Source: Clostridium lundense DSM 17049
Lineage (GTDB): Bacteria > Bacillota > Clostridia > Clostridiales > Clostridiaceae
Reading direction: 5' to 3'
NCBI RefSeq assembly: GCF_000619945.1
Contig: NZ_JHVC01000009.1
Coordinates: 127,291 to 191,290 of the forward strand
DNA: 64,000 nucleotides
Positions 24,628 to 33,602 of the stretch are shown one piece after another (the first letter of the stretch is position 1; each line of letters begins with the position of its first letter). The notes beneath the pieces are model-generated. The model searched no databases, had not been told where the DNA came from, and worked only from the letters and a program-made list of their open reading frames with translations. The position numbers and the translations under genes were made by a program.

Positions 24628-25943
24628 TGAAAGTTGCTTTTACAACTCTAGGTTGCAGAGTAAATCAGTATGAAACAGAAGCCATGACAGAAAAATTTAT
24701 AAAAAGTGGTTATGAAGTAGTGCATTTTGATGAGCAATCAGATGTGTATGTTATAAATACTTGTACAGTTACTAATATGGGAGATAAAAAATCACGACAA
24801 ATGATAGGAAGAGCTAGGAGAAGCAATCCTAATGCTGTTATAGCTGTAGCAGGTTGTTATTCTCAGATTGCACCAGAAAAGGTTGCAAAAATTCCCGGAG
24901 TTGATGTAGTTATTGGTACAAGAAACAAAGGGGAAATTGTAGAATTAGTACAAAAATGCATGGGAGAAAAGAAGCAAATAATTCATGTAGATGATGTATT
25001 AAGAAACAATGTGTTTGAAGAATTAAATATTGAAGAATATCAGGATAAGACTAGAGCTTTCTTAAAAATACAGGATGGATGCAATAGTTTTTGTTCTTAT
25101 TGTGCAATTCCTTTTGCAAGAGGAGCTGTTTGTTCAAAATCACCAGATAAAATAATAGAAGAAGTTAATAGATTAGCTTCCCATGGATTTAAAGAAATTA
25201 TATTATCAGGAATACATATTTCATCCTATGGTGTTGATTTAGAAGGCAATTGGGACTTAATGAAGGTATTAGAAGAAGTTGATAAGGTAGATGGTATTGA
25301 AAGAGTAAGAATAGGCTCTATTAGTCCTAAATTTTTTACAGAAGATGTTATAATAAGAATATCTAAATTAAAAAAATTATGTCCTCATTTCCACTTATCA
25401 TTACAAAGTGGATGTGATGAAACTTTAAAAAGAATGAATAGACATTATACTACAGATGAATATAATAATGTAGTAGAAGGATTAAGAAATAGTGTAAAGG
25501 ATGTGTCTATAACTACAGACATAATTGTAGGATTCCCTGGTGAAACTAAAGAAGAATTTAATACTACATATAAATTCTTAGAAAAAATTAAGCTTTCTAA
25601 AATGCACATATTTAAATATAGTCCAAGAGAAGGAACTAAAGCAGCTGAAATGAAAGAGCAGGTAGACGGAAACATTAAAGAAGAGAGAAGTAGTAGACTT
25701 ATAGAATTAAATAAAAGATTAGAAAAAGAATTTATGAGTAGATTTATAAATACTAAATTAAAGGTATTATATGAAGAAAAAGTTAGGGATAAAGAAGAAT
25801 TTTATGAAGGATATACACCTAATTATATAAAAGTTATGAGCAATTCTAAAGAAAGTATAGAAGGTAAAATTTTAGAGACAGAAATAATAGGTGTAGAAGA
25901 AGAAATCAGTATAGGTAATATAGTGGAACAATGTAAAAATTAA
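24627..25943 (+). CDS. mtaB: tRNA (t6A37) methylthiotransferase MtaB
   Basis: MtaB is a radical SAM enzyme that adds a methylthio group to t6A37 in certain tRNAs. The 438-aa protein has an N-terminal UPF0004 domain (TLGCRVNQYETEAM, then VINTCTVTNMGDKKSR, AVAGCYSQ). The radical SAM motif is CNSFCSYCAIPFARG, and a TRAM-like tail follows. TLGCRVNQYE separates MtaB from MiaB and RimO. It overlaps rsmE by one base. Confidence 0.95.
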   Translation: MKVAFTTLGCRVNQYETEAMTEKFIKSGYEVVHFDEQSDVYVINTCTVTNMGDKKSRQMIGRARRSNPNAVIAVAGCYSQIAPEKVAKIPGVDVVIGTRNKGEIVELVQKCMGEKKQIIHVDDVLRNNVFEELNIEEYQDKTRAFLKIQDGCNSFCSYCAIPFARGAVCSKSPDKIIEEVNRLASHGFKEIILSGIHISSYGVDLEGNWDLMKVLEEVDKVDGIERVRIGSISPKFFTEDVIIRISKLKKLCPHFHLSLQSGCDETLKRMNRHYTTDEYNNVVEGLRNSVKDVSITTDIIVGFPGETKEEFNTTYKFLEKIKLSKMHIFKYSPREGTKAAEMKEQVDGNIKEERSSRLIELNKRLEKEFMSRFINTKLKVLYEEKVRDKEEFYEGYTPNYIKVMSNSKESIEGKILETEIIGVEEEISIGNIVEQCKN

Positions 25944-26062
25944 CAATATGTTAAAAGGTCTTATATGTATAGTACATATAAATTTTAAAAGGAAAATAGT
26001 GCGTTTTGTGGAATATATATTAATGGAAATTTTTACATATATTCTTTTAAGGAGGTGAGATA

Positions 26063-26407
26063 ATGAACGATTGTATTTTCTGTAAGATAATAAGTGGTGA
26101 GATACCTTCTGAAAAGGTATATGAAGATGAATTAGTGTTGAGTTTTAAGGATATAAGTCCAGAAGCACCAGCCCATGTTCTAATTATACCTAAAAAGCAT
26201 ATATCTTCTTTAAATGAATTAAAAGAAGAGGATGAGAAGATTATTTCTCATGTATTTATGGTAGCCACAGAAATTGTGAAAAAGCTAGGTATAGCTGATA
26301 GTGGTTATAGAATAGTAACTAATTGTGGAGAAGATGGGGGACAGACAGTTTCTCATATTCATTTCCACCTTTTAGGTGGAAGATCTCTTCAATGGCCACC
26401 AGGTTAA
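26063..26407 (+). CDS. HIT-family nucleotide-binding hydrolase (HinT-like)
   Basis: A 114-aa histidine-triad protein. The active-site motif HIHFHLLGG lies near residues 97-105, and the N-terminal CIFCKIISGEIPSEKVYE carries the CxxC pair often seen in bacterial HinT. HinT enzymes hydrolyse adenosine phosphoramidates; the physiological substrate here is unknown. The ribosome binding site AAGGAGGTG is very strong. The 119-nt gap before it contains a 9-bp inverted repeat (TTATATGTA/TACATATAA near 25963-25983). Confidence 0.93.
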   Translation: MNDCIFCKIISGEIPSEKVYEDELVLSFKDISPEAPAHVLIIPKKHISSLNELKEEDEKIISHVFMVATEIVKKLGIADSGYRIVTNCGEDGGQTVSHIHFHLLGGRSLQWPPG

Positions 26408-26439
26408 AATAAAATAAAGTAAAACAATTAATGAAATTG

Positions 26440-26469
26440 TTGACAGCATCCAATGTAATATTATATAAT
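26440..26469 (+). promoter_or_regulatory. Sigma-A promoter of rpsU-yqeY
   Basis: TTGACA (26440-26445), 18 nt, then TATAAT (26464-26469). About 70 nt of leader precede rpsU. Confidence 0.62.
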
Positions 26470-26544
26470 AAACTATGTGCTATGTACCCAGTATTGCCTG
26501 TTTAATTTATTTATTAAATTGAGCTAGCGGAGGGAGGGAGATCA

Positions 26545-26721
26545 ATGTCAGAAATAAGAGTTGGAGAAAATGAATCATTAGAAAACGCATTAAGAAGATT
26601 TAAGAAAAAATGCGCTAGAGCTGGTGTTCTTTCAGAAGTAAGAAAAAGAGAACACTATGAAAAACCAAGCGTTAAAAGAAAGAAAAAATCTGAAGCTGCA
26701 AGAAAGAGAAAATTCAAATAA
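26545..26721 (+). CDS. rpsU: 30S ribosomal protein S21
   Basis: This short 58-aa gene encodes a very basic protein beginning MSEIRVGENESLENALRRF and ending in an Arg/Lys run (RKRKFK), the S21 pattern. S21 helps in the mRNA-binding platform of the small subunit. The ribosome binding site GGAGGGAGGGAG is unusually long and purine-rich. It lies upstream of yqeY, the standard Firmicute order. Confidence 0.97.
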   Translation: MSEIRVGENESLENALRRFKKKCARAGVLSEVRKREHYEKPSVKRKKKSEAARKRKFK

Positions 26722-26755
26722 GAATAAAATTTTGTTTGAAAGAAGGTACTGAATT

Positions 26756-27202
26756 ATGGCCCTTAAAGAAAGACTGCAAGAAGATTGGAAGCAAGCTTTA
26801 AAGGCAGGAGAAAAAGTGAAAGCAAGTACTATTAGTATGGCTAAAGCAGCAGTACTTTTAGTAGAAAAAACTGATGGAAGAAAACTTGATGATGAAGAAA
26901 TCATTGAAGTTTTGGCTAAGGAAGTTAAGCAAAGACGTGAAGCTATGCTTGAATTCGAAAAAGGAAACAGACAGGATTTAATTGAGATGGCTCAAGCGGA
27001 AATAGAAATCTTGTTAAGTTACCTTCCTCAGCAATTAACAGAAGATGAAATAACAGAATATGTTCGTCAGGCAATTAATGAAGTGGGCGCGAATAGCATA
27101 AAAGATATGGGAAAAGTAATGGCTATAGTTGTACCTAAATTAAAAGGTAGAGCAGATGGGAAACTTGTAAGCCAAATTGTAAAACAAAGTTTGAATAATT
27201 AA
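26756..27202 (+). CDS. yqeY: GatB/YqeY domain protein
   Basis: This 148-aa protein of the YqeY family resembles the tail domain of the amidotransferase subunit GatB. Segments LKERLQEDWKQALKAGEKVK at the start and MGKVMAIVVPKLKGRADGK near the end are typical. A tRNA-related role is presumed from the fold but not proven. It is 34 nt after rpsU and is followed by a strong terminator, so the two form a small operon. Confidence 0.93.
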   Translation: MALKERLQEDWKQALKAGEKVKASTISMAKAAVLLVEKTDGRKLDDEEIIEVLAKEVKQRREAMLEFEKGNRQDLIEMAQAEIEILLSYLPQQLTEDEITEYVRQAINEVGANSIKDMGKVMAIVVPKLKGRADGKLVSQIVKQSLNN

Positions 27203-27219
27203 TAATGATTAATAAATTA

Positions 27220-27247
27220 AAAGACTGAGGCAACTCAGTCTTTTTTT
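27220..27247 (+). terminator. Terminator after yqeY
   Basis: AAAGACTGAG (27220-27229) pairs perfectly with CTCAGTCTTT (27234-27243) across loop GCAA, followed by more T. Confidence 0.93.
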
Positions 27248-27288
27248 ATTTTTTATTTAACAGTATATATTTTTTGCATTTTACAATG

Positions 27289-27317
27289 TCATTTATTTTG
27301 CTGTAAATTCATAAATT
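27289..27317 (+). promoter_or_regulatory. Candidate sigma-E promoter of yqfC-yqfD
   Basis: TCATTTA (27289-27295), 14 nt, then CATAAATT (27310-27317) matches 7 of 8 positions of the sigma-E -10 CATACANT. yqfC and yqfD belong to the sigma-E regulon in B. subtilis. Transcription would start near 27323, after the ATG at 27321, which supports the TTG start at 27348. Confidence 0.5.
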
Positions 27318-27347
27318 AGTATGAAAGTACTTTTTGAAGGTGTAAAT

Positions 27348-27632
27348 TTGGAGGAGAAATTAGATAAGGCCAAAAGTGATTTAGCAGAAAAGCTAGATTT
27401 ACCAAGAGACGTAGTGATGGATTTACCTAAAATAGTTATAACTGGTAATAGTGAAATAATTATTGAAAATCATAAGGGCATAATTGTCTTTGATGAGAAG
27501 CAGATTAAAATAAATTCAAGAGTAGGTTTGGTGTCTATATATGGGCGAGAGTTTGAGATACTTTTTCTAGGGGGAAGTACAATAACCTTGAAAGGAAAAT
27601 TTCAATCGGTGGTGTATGAGGGAAATGAGTAA
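27348..27632 (+). CDS. yqfC: Sporulation protein YqfC
   Basis: This 94-aa protein of the YqfC family (YabP-like fold) contains LDLPRDVVMDLPKIVITGN and INSRVGLVSIYGREFEI. YqfC and YqfD are mother-cell sporulation proteins of unclear biochemical role. I prefer the TTG start at 27348: it has AAGGTG 5 nt upstream, gives a length close to Bacillus YqfC (93 aa), and lies inside the predicted sigma-E transcript. ATG 27321 is in frame but lacks a ribosome binding site. The end overlaps yqfD by 17 nt. Confidence 0.88.
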   Translation: MEEKLDKAKSDLAEKLDLPRDVVMDLPKIVITGNSEIIIENHKGIIVFDEKQIKINSRVGLVSIYGREFEILFLGGSTITLKGKFQSVVYEGNE

Positions 27633-28776
27633 AATAGATTTAAAAAAATATAGAAGAAGTATTATAACCCTAGAAATTCAATCTTTTATGCCTGAAAAAT
27701 TTATTAATCTGCTTTGGAAAAATAATGTTAATGTAACCAATGTAAGAAAAAAAGATTTTACCACTGTTGTTATGGATATAAAGTTAAGGGATTATGGTAA
27801 AATAGAACAAATTGCAAAAAAAACAGACGCTAAAATAAAGATAATCAATAGAAAAGGTTTAGCATTTTTTATGCTAAAAATAAGAAGAAGAACGGCTATG
27901 GTACTTGGAATAGCTGTATTTGTATTTATACTTTATTATCTTTCAACATATATATGGAAAATAGATATAGAAACAGAAAAAGCACTTTCGCCTTATGAAA
28001 TAAGAAGGGAGCTATTAGCTTATGGAGTTAAGGAAGGAATGCCTAAGAAAAAAATAAATGTGCTTTCTTTAGAAGAAAAACTAATGGAAAGTAATGATAG
28101 TATAATGTGGATAAGGGTAAGAATTGAAGGATCAATACTTAAAATTGTTGCTTCAGAAAGACAAACACCACCTAATATTATATTGGAAAATGATCCTTGT
28201 AACCTAGTTGCCAAAAAAGATGGAGAAGTAGTTAGAGTATATACCACTGCTGGTACAGCAATAGTAAAAAAAGGTGACATAGTAAAAAAGGGAGATCTAT
28301 TAGTAAAAGGGGAACAGGGAAAAGAAGATAGTGTATATGAAGTTCATGCTAAGGGGCATGTTATAGCAAGAACATTTTATGAAGAAACTAGAAGTGTTAA
28401 AACTACAGAAACGAAAAGAGAAAGAACAGGGAATAAATTAGAAAATATTTACATTAACTTTGGAAAAAAGAAAGTATATATAAAAAAATCTATGAATAAA
28501 TTTACCAAATATGATAAAATAGAAAATAATAAAGGTCCAATAGTACTGGAAACCTATTATGAGATAAAGGAAAAAGTATGTAATTTAGATAAAGATAAGC
28601 TTATAAATAATACGTCTAAAGAATTAATAGATAATATTGCATTAAGTTTTGATAAGAATATAGAAATAATAGATAAAATAATAGATCATAGTGTAGATGG
28701 GGATAAAATTAAAGTTAGAGTTTTAGTAGTAGCGGAGGAAAATATAGCGCTTCCAGAAGAAATGAACCAAAGCTAA
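27616..28776 (+). CDS. yqfD: Sporulation membrane protein YqfD
   Basis: This 386-aa YqfD-family protein has a cytoplasmic N-terminal part with two related segments (residues 15-85), one TM near residues 93-112 (TAMVLGIAVFVFILYYLS), and a large external domain with GDIVKKGDLLVKG, a biotinyl/lipoyl-like hairpin. Bacillus YqfD is a sigma-E sporulation protein. ATG 27625 is an alternative start (GGTGGTG 10 nt upstream). The overlap with yqfC suggests coupling; pgpH follows, the conserved order. Confidence 0.92.
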   Translation: MREMSKIDLKKYRRSIITLEIQSFMPEKFINLLWKNNVNVTNVRKKDFTTVVMDIKLRDYGKIEQIAKKTDAKIKIINRKGLAFFMLKIRRRTAMVLGIAVFVFILYYLSTYIWKIDIETEKALSPYEIRRELLAYGVKEGMPKKKINVLSLEEKLMESNDSIMWIRVRIEGSILKIVASERQTPPNIILENDPCNLVAKKDGEVVRVYTTAGTAIVKKGDIVKKGDLLVKGEQGKEDSVYEVHAKGHVIARTFYEETRSVKTTETKRERTGNKLENIYINFGKKKVYIKKSMNKFTKYDKIENNKGPIVLETYYEIKEKVCNLDKDKLINNTSKELIDNIALSFDKNIEIIDKIIDHSVDGDKIKVRVLVVAEENIALPEEMNQS

Positions 28777-28805
28777 AGTATAGGGAGTAGAAGGATGGTA
28801 TTTTT

Positions 28806-30902
28806 ATGAGAAAAGTTACTTTAGATAAGATGTGTAAAAACAATAGTAAAAATAAGATACTTTTATTTTTAATTACATTTATATTTATTTATTGTGTACT
28901 AATTACTTCTTTAGTGACACAGAAATTTAATTTAAAAGAAGGGGACATAGCAAAAGTTGATATTAAAGCTCCACGTGAAATAGTAGATGATGTAGCTACT
29001 AAAGCGAGAATACAGCAAGCTATTGAGTCTGTACCTCTTCAATATAATAAAAACACTGAGGTTAAAATAAATGTAATAGATAATATAAATGGTTTATTTC
29101 AAAAAGTATCTGAAATTAAGGATTCTACTACAGACATAAAGGAAAAGGTAAATAAATTAAAGGCGGAATCTAAATTAAGCTTATCTGATGAGGATTATCT
29201 TATTTTATTGAATTCTTCAAAAGAAGACTTGAAAACATTAAATGTTTTCTTAACTGAAACTATGTCACAATTATATGAAAGCATCAATATTAATGAGAAT
29301 GTTGGAAATAAAAGTACAGAAGATATAAAGAAAGCTCAGGAATTTATATTATTAAAAGTTAATAGTTCAAAACTTCCTAAAAAAGCTTTAAAAGATTTAG
29401 CTGTTAATATAGGATATGGTCAAATTAAACCTAATTTCTTTTATGACAAAGAAAAAACTGAGGAACTTCAAAATGAGGCTAAGAGAAAAGCACCGGTACT
29501 TATAAAAAAGGATCAGACTATAGTAAAAGAAGGAGAACCTGTAACAAAGGGACAAATAGATATTTTAGAAAAATTAGGGCTTTTAAATTCACAAGACAAA
29601 TTTGAATGGTATATTTATGTTAGTTTAGGAACATTGATACTTTTCATTTTAGCGTTACAGTGGTTTTATATAAAAAAATATTATAGAGAAATTTATAATG
29701 ATACAAGTAAGTTAACACTGATTAATATTTTAACTTGTATTTCGGTGTTACTTGCAAGGGTTTTAGGTATAGTACCGTTCTTAATACCTTTAGCCTGTGT
29801 ACCTATGTTATTTACTCTTCTAATAGATAATAGGGTATCTTTAGTTATAAATGGTCTAAATTGCATTTTAATTAGCTGTGCAGTTGAGTTTAATGTGGAA
29901 ATAACTTTATTAGCTATAATAAATGCTATGGTTGGTTCTATAATATTAAAAAGAATGCAACAGAGAAATGATATTTTATATTCAGCATTAAGTATAGCAG
30001 TAGTAAATGTAATAATGACTTTTTCGGCAGGTTTTTTATTAAGTAATAATACTATAGAGGTAGCTAAAAAAGCATCATTTGCTTTTTTAGGAAGCATAAT
30101 TTCAGGAGTTCTTACTATAGGATTTTTACCTTTCTTTGAAAGTATATTTGATATAGTTACCACAATAAAGCTATTGGAACTTTCTAATCCTAATAATGCA
30201 TTACTTAAAAAAATATTAATGGAAGCTCCAGGTACGTATCATCATAGTGTATTGGTTGGCAATTTAGCAGAAGTTGCAGCAGAAGAAGTGGGGGGGAATC
30301 CTGTACTTGCAAGGGTGGCTTCTTATTACCATGATGTAGGTAAAATAAAAAGGCCATATTTCTTTAAGGAAAATCAGCTGGGAAATGATAATCCACATAG
30401 TAAAATAAATCCTAATTTAAGTACTCTTATAATAACTGCTCATGTTAAAGATGGTGTAGAGTTAGCGAAGGAATATAAAATTCCTAAATCTATTATAGAT
30501 ATTATAGAGCAGCATCATGGTACTACTTTAGTGAAATATTTTTATATAACTATGAAAAATTCTAGTGATAATCCAGAAGAAGTAAATGAAGAGAATTTTA
30601 GATATCCAGGACCTAAACCAGAAACTAAAGAAGCTGCTATTATAATGCTAGCTGATAGTGTAGAGGCAGCTGTTAGATCTATAAATGAACCAACTAAGGG
30701 TAAAATAGAGGAAATGGTAAATAATATAATTAAGGCTAGATTAAATGAGGGACAGTTAGATAATTGTAACTTAACATTAAAGGATTTAGATAAAATAAGA
30801 GAAGCATTTATTAAAGTGCTTATGGGAATATATCATCAGAGGATTGAATATCCAACAGATAAATGGGAGAACAAAAGCGAAGGGAATGATAATAAAAAAT
30901 GA
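28806..30902 (+). CDS. pgpH: 7TM-HD phosphohydrolase, PgpH-type c-di-AMP phosphodiesterase
   Basis: PgpH/YqfF proteins degrade cyclic di-AMP. The 698-aa protein has one N-terminal TM, a large extracellular sensor domain (about residues 45-265, 7TMR-HDED type), a bundle of seven TMs (about 270-455) and a cytoplasmic HD domain with HHSVLVGNLAEVAAEEV, the YYHDVGK signature and a downstream HH pair (EQHHGT). Catalytic His and Asp are present. It overlaps ybeY by 4 nt (ATGA). It lies in the yqfD-pgpH-ybeY-dgkA-cdd-era-recO series. Confidence 0.94.
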   Translation: MRKVTLDKMCKNNSKNKILLFLITFIFIYCVLITSLVTQKFNLKEGDIAKVDIKAPREIVDDVATKARIQQAIESVPLQYNKNTEVKINVIDNINGLFQKVSEIKDSTTDIKEKVNKLKAESKLSLSDEDYLILLNSSKEDLKTLNVFLTETMSQLYESININENVGNKSTEDIKKAQEFILLKVNSSKLPKKALKDLAVNIGYGQIKPNFFYDKEKTEELQNEAKRKAPVLIKKDQTIVKEGEPVTKGQIDILEKLGLLNSQDKFEWYIYVSLGTLILFILALQWFYIKKYYREIYNDTSKLTLINILTCISVLLARVLGIVPFLIPLACVPMLFTLLIDNRVSLVINGLNCILISCAVEFNVEITLLAIINAMVGSIILKRMQQRNDILYSALSIAVVNVIMTFSAGFLLSNNTIEVAKKASFAFLGSIISGVLTIGFLPFFESIFDIVTTIKLLELSNPNNALLKKILMEAPGTYHHSVLVGNLAEVAAEEVGGNPVLARVASYYHDVGKIKRPYFFKENQLGNDNPHSKINPNLSTLIITAHVKDGVELAKEYKIPKSIIDIIEQHHGTTLVKYFYITMKNSSDNPEEVNEENFRYPGPKPETKEAAIIMLADSVEAAVRSINEPTKGKIEEMVNNIIKARLNEGQLDNCNLTLKDLDKIREAFIKVLMGIYHQRIEYPTDKWENKSEGNDNKK

Positions 30903-31405
30903 TATATATAGATGATAGACAAAATAATATTGAGATAACAAAGAAATTAGAAAGTACAATAGAAAACATAATAGATTATGCTCTTAAAGAAGAAGGTGTA
31001 GAAATAGATTATGAAGTCAGTGTAATATTTGTAGATAATGAAGAGATTAGAAATATAAATAGGGAAAATAGGGATATAGATAAACCTACAGACGTATTAT
31101 CATTTCCAATGTTAGAGTATCCTGAAGGAAAGGTATATAAGGATGTTTATATAGGTTATGAATTTGGACCAGAGGATTTAGACGAGGATAAATTAGTTTT
31201 AGGAGATATAGTACTATCTTTAGAAAGAGCAGAAGAACAAAGAAAAGAATATGGCCATTCTTTTTTAAGAGAGGTTTGCTATTTAACAGTTCATTCTATA
31301 TTACATCTTTTAGGGTATGATCATATGGAGGAAGACGAAAAAAGTATAATGAGAAAAAGAGAAGAGGATATATTAAGTAAATTTCATATTGTAAGGGAAA
31401 GCTAG
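30899..31405 (+). CDS. ybeY: Endoribonuclease YbeY
   Basis: YbeY is a metal-dependent RNase needed for 16S rRNA 3'-end maturation. The 168-aa protein has the zinc motif HSILHLLGYDH (H-x3-H-x5-H) and the upstream NRENRDIDKPTDVLSFP segment. The start overlaps the pgpH stop (ATGA), so the two are translationally coupled. Confidence 0.96.
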   Translation: MIYIDDRQNNIEITKKLESTIENIIDYALKEEGVEIDYEVSVIFVDNEEIRNINRENRDIDKPTDVLSFPMLEYPEGKVYKDVYIGYEFGPEDLDEDKLVLGDIVLSLERAEEQRKEYGHSFLREVCYLTVHSILHLLGYDHMEEDEKSIMRKREEDILSKFHIVRES

Positions 31406-31458
31406 CTTTAACTGAAGTTAAGGATCACTTGATAATTTTATTAAAAGCAGGTGTTTCT

Positions 31459-32157
31459 ATGAAAATGAAAAAATTATTGGATAGTTTTAATTATGCCATA
31501 GAAGGAATAGTATATGCAGTAAGAACTCAAAGAAATATGAGAATACATATGATTGCAGCTCTGTTGGTTCTTACTGCTTGTTTCTTTTATGATATAAGCA
31601 AAATGGAATTATTAATATTACTCATTACTATTACCATGGTAATAACTGCAGAACTTATTAATACAGCAATAGAGTGTACTATTGATACTACCACTAATTA
31701 CTATCACCCTTTAGCTAGAATTGCTAAAAATGTAGCAGCAGCTGCAGTACTCATTACAGCTATAAATGCATTAGCTGTAGGATATATTGTATTTTGGAAG
31801 AGGTTAGAGTACATAAATTTTATGGTTATGAATAAAATAAAGAATTCAGATCCGTATATGATTTTTATAATATTATTTATAGTATGTATTTCTACATTAG
31901 TGGTGAAGGCTATATATGGTGAAGGTACTCCACTAAAAGGTGGTATGCCTAGTGGACATAGTGCAATAGCTTTTTGTATTGCTACCACTATAGCTCTTTT
32001 AACTGAAGAGACTATTTCAATAATACTTAGCTATTTTTTAGCTATTATAGTAGCACAAAGCAGGGTAGATTCGGAAGTTCATTCTATAATAGAGGTAATA
32101 GCAGGTGCTGTATTTGGAACTGTACTTACAGTATTATTATTTAAAATTTTTGGATAG
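31459..32157 (+). CDS. Fused undecaprenol/diacylglycerol kinase and PAP2-type phosphatase
   Basis: The protein (232 aa from ATG 31459) joins two membrane enzymes. Residues 1 to about 118 are a DgkA-type kinase with three TMs and the ELINTAIECTID signature. Residues about 130-232 are a PAP2 domain with PSGHSAIAF and the SRVDSEVHS motif, but without an obvious KxxxxxxRP first motif. In Gram-positives DgkA phosphorylates undecaprenol, while PAP2 enzymes dephosphorylate lipid phosphates, so the fusion pairs opposing or sequential steps on lipid carriers. I chose ATG 31459 (AGGTG 5 nt upstream) over the in-frame TTG 31429. Confidence 0.9.
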   Translation: MKMKKLLDSFNYAIEGIVYAVRTQRNMRIHMIAALLVLTACFFYDISKMELLILLITITMVITAELINTAIECTIDTTTNYYHPLARIAKNVAAAAVLITAINALAVGYIVFWKRLEYINFMVMNKIKNSDPYMIFIILFIVCISTLVVKAIYGEGTPLKGGMPSGHSAIAFCIATTIALLTEETISIILSYFLAIIVAQSRVDSEVHSIIEVIAGAVFGTVLTVLLFKIFG

Positions 32158-32191
32158 AATATAATTGCATAATAAGTTTAAATATATTAGG

Positions 32192-32219
32192 TTGAAAAGC
32201 ATGAAATTAATGTTATAAT
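32192..32219 (+). promoter_or_regulatory. Candidate sigma-A promoter upstream of cdd
   Basis: TTGAAA (32192-32197), 16 nt, then TATAAT (32214-32219), 52 nt before the cdd start. It would allow cdd-era-recO to be transcribed apart from the sporulation genes upstream. Confidence 0.5.
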
Positions 32220-32270
32220 TTTATTTACAAGACAAATGGTTAAACTCTCTTTGAAAGGAAGGGTTTATTA

Positions 32271-32678
32271 ATGAAAGAGATGGATTGTGAAGAGTTGATA
32301 AAAATGGCATTAAGCGCAAGAGAAAAGGCATATGTGCCATATTCAAAATTTAAAGTTGGTGCAGCTATTCTTACAGGCAATGATAAGCTATATACAGGTT
32401 GCAACATTGAAAATGCATCCTATGGTGCTACTAACTGTGCAGAAAGAACAGCTATATTTAAAGCAGTATCTGAAGGAGAAACTAAAATAAAGGCTATTGC
32501 AGTGGTAGGTAGTCCGGATGACTTAACTGCTCCATGTGGCATTTGTAGACAGGTAATAAGTGAATTTGCCACTGAGGATACTAAAATTATAATTGGGAAA
32601 AATGAAAATGAATATGTAGTAAAAACACTTGAAGAAATACTTCCAGCAGCTTTTACTAAAAAAGATTTGCAAAAATAA
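32271..32678 (+). CDS. cdd: Cytidine deaminase
   Basis: Cdd converts cytidine and deoxycytidine to uridine forms for pyrimidine salvage. The 135-aa protein has the zinc-binding motifs NCAERTAIF (Cys plus catalytic Glu) and PCGICRQVI. It is a tetramer-type short cytidine deaminase by length. The ribosome binding site GGAAGGG is well placed. Position before era is typical of Firmicutes. Confidence 0.96.
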   Translation: MKEMDCEELIKMALSAREKAYVPYSKFKVGAAILTGNDKLYTGCNIENASYGATNCAERTAIFKAVSEGETKIKAIAVVGSPDDLTAPCGICRQVISEFATEDTKIIIGKNENEYVVKTLEEILPAAFTKKDLQK

Positions 32679-32687
32679 GGAGGATAT

Positions 32688-33569
32688 ATGTTTAAATCAG
32701 GATTTGTAACAATAATAGGTAGACCTAACGTAGGAAAATCTACATTACTAAATAAAATAATGAACGAGAAATTATCAATAGTATCAAGTAGACCTCAAAC
32801 TACTAGAAATAATATACAAACTATTTTAACAGGAGAAGATTATCAGATAATATTCGTTGATACACCAGGTATACATAAACCAAGACATAAGCTTGGAGAG
32901 TATATGGTTAAAGTGGCAGAGGATTCTTTAAAGGATGTTGATTTAGTACTATTTTTGACTACTCCAGAGGAAAATCAGGGTAGAGGAGATATTTATATAT
33001 TAGAAGAACTTAAAAATACAAATGTACCAGTATTTTTAGTAGTAAATAAAATAGATGAGAATACCCAAGATAGAGTAGCTCAAACTTTAAAGAATTATGC
33101 AGATCAAGTTCAGTTTAAAGAATGTATACCTATTTCAGCTATGAATGGTAAAAATGTAGATACTCTAATAGAACTTATGAAAAATTATCTTCCAGAGGGA
33201 CCTAAATATTATCCTGAAGATATGATAACAGATCAAAAAGAAAGATTTATTGTAGCAGAAATAGTAAGAGAAAAAGCTTTAAGATTATTAAGTGAAGAAG
33301 TGCCTCATGGTATAGCTGTAGACATAATAACCATGAAGAAAAAAGATAATGGTTCCTATGAAATAAATGTAGATATGCTATGTGAAAAAGATTCTCATAA
33401 AGGAATAATAATAGGAAAAAATGGAACCATGCTAAGAAAGATATCTCAATATGCTAAAGAAGATATTGAAAAGTTTTTAGATTGCAAAGTGAATTTAAAA
33501 GTTTGGGTTAAAGTGAAAAAGGATTGGAGAGATAGTAGCTCATTATTAAAGGAATTAGGATATAAGTAA
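32688..33569 (+). CDS. era: GTPase Era
   Basis: Era is a GTPase that binds 16S rRNA and aids small-subunit assembly. The 293-aa protein has the GTPase motifs GRPNVGKST (G1), the Era-type TTRNNIQTI (G2), DTPGIH (G3) and NKID (G4). The C-terminal KH domain has HKGIIIGKNGTMLRKI. AGGAGG precedes the start, 9 nt after cdd. The frame after its stop stays open into recO. Confidence 0.97.
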   Translation: MFKSGFVTIIGRPNVGKSTLLNKIMNEKLSIVSSRPQTTRNNIQTILTGEDYQIIFVDTPGIHKPRHKLGEYMVKVAEDSLKDVDLVLFLTTPEENQGRGDIYILEELKNTNVPVFLVVNKIDENTQDRVAQTLKNYADQVQFKECIPISAMNGKNVDTLIELMKNYLPEGPKYYPEDMITDQKERFIVAEIVREKALRLLSEEVPHGIAVDIITMKKKDNGSYEINVDMLCEKDSHKGIIIGKNGTMLRKISQYAKEDIEKFLDCKVNLKVWVKVKKDWRDSSSLLKELGYK

Positions 33570-33602
33570 GGGTATTCTTGTGCTAAGTTAGGAGATGATT
33601 TT

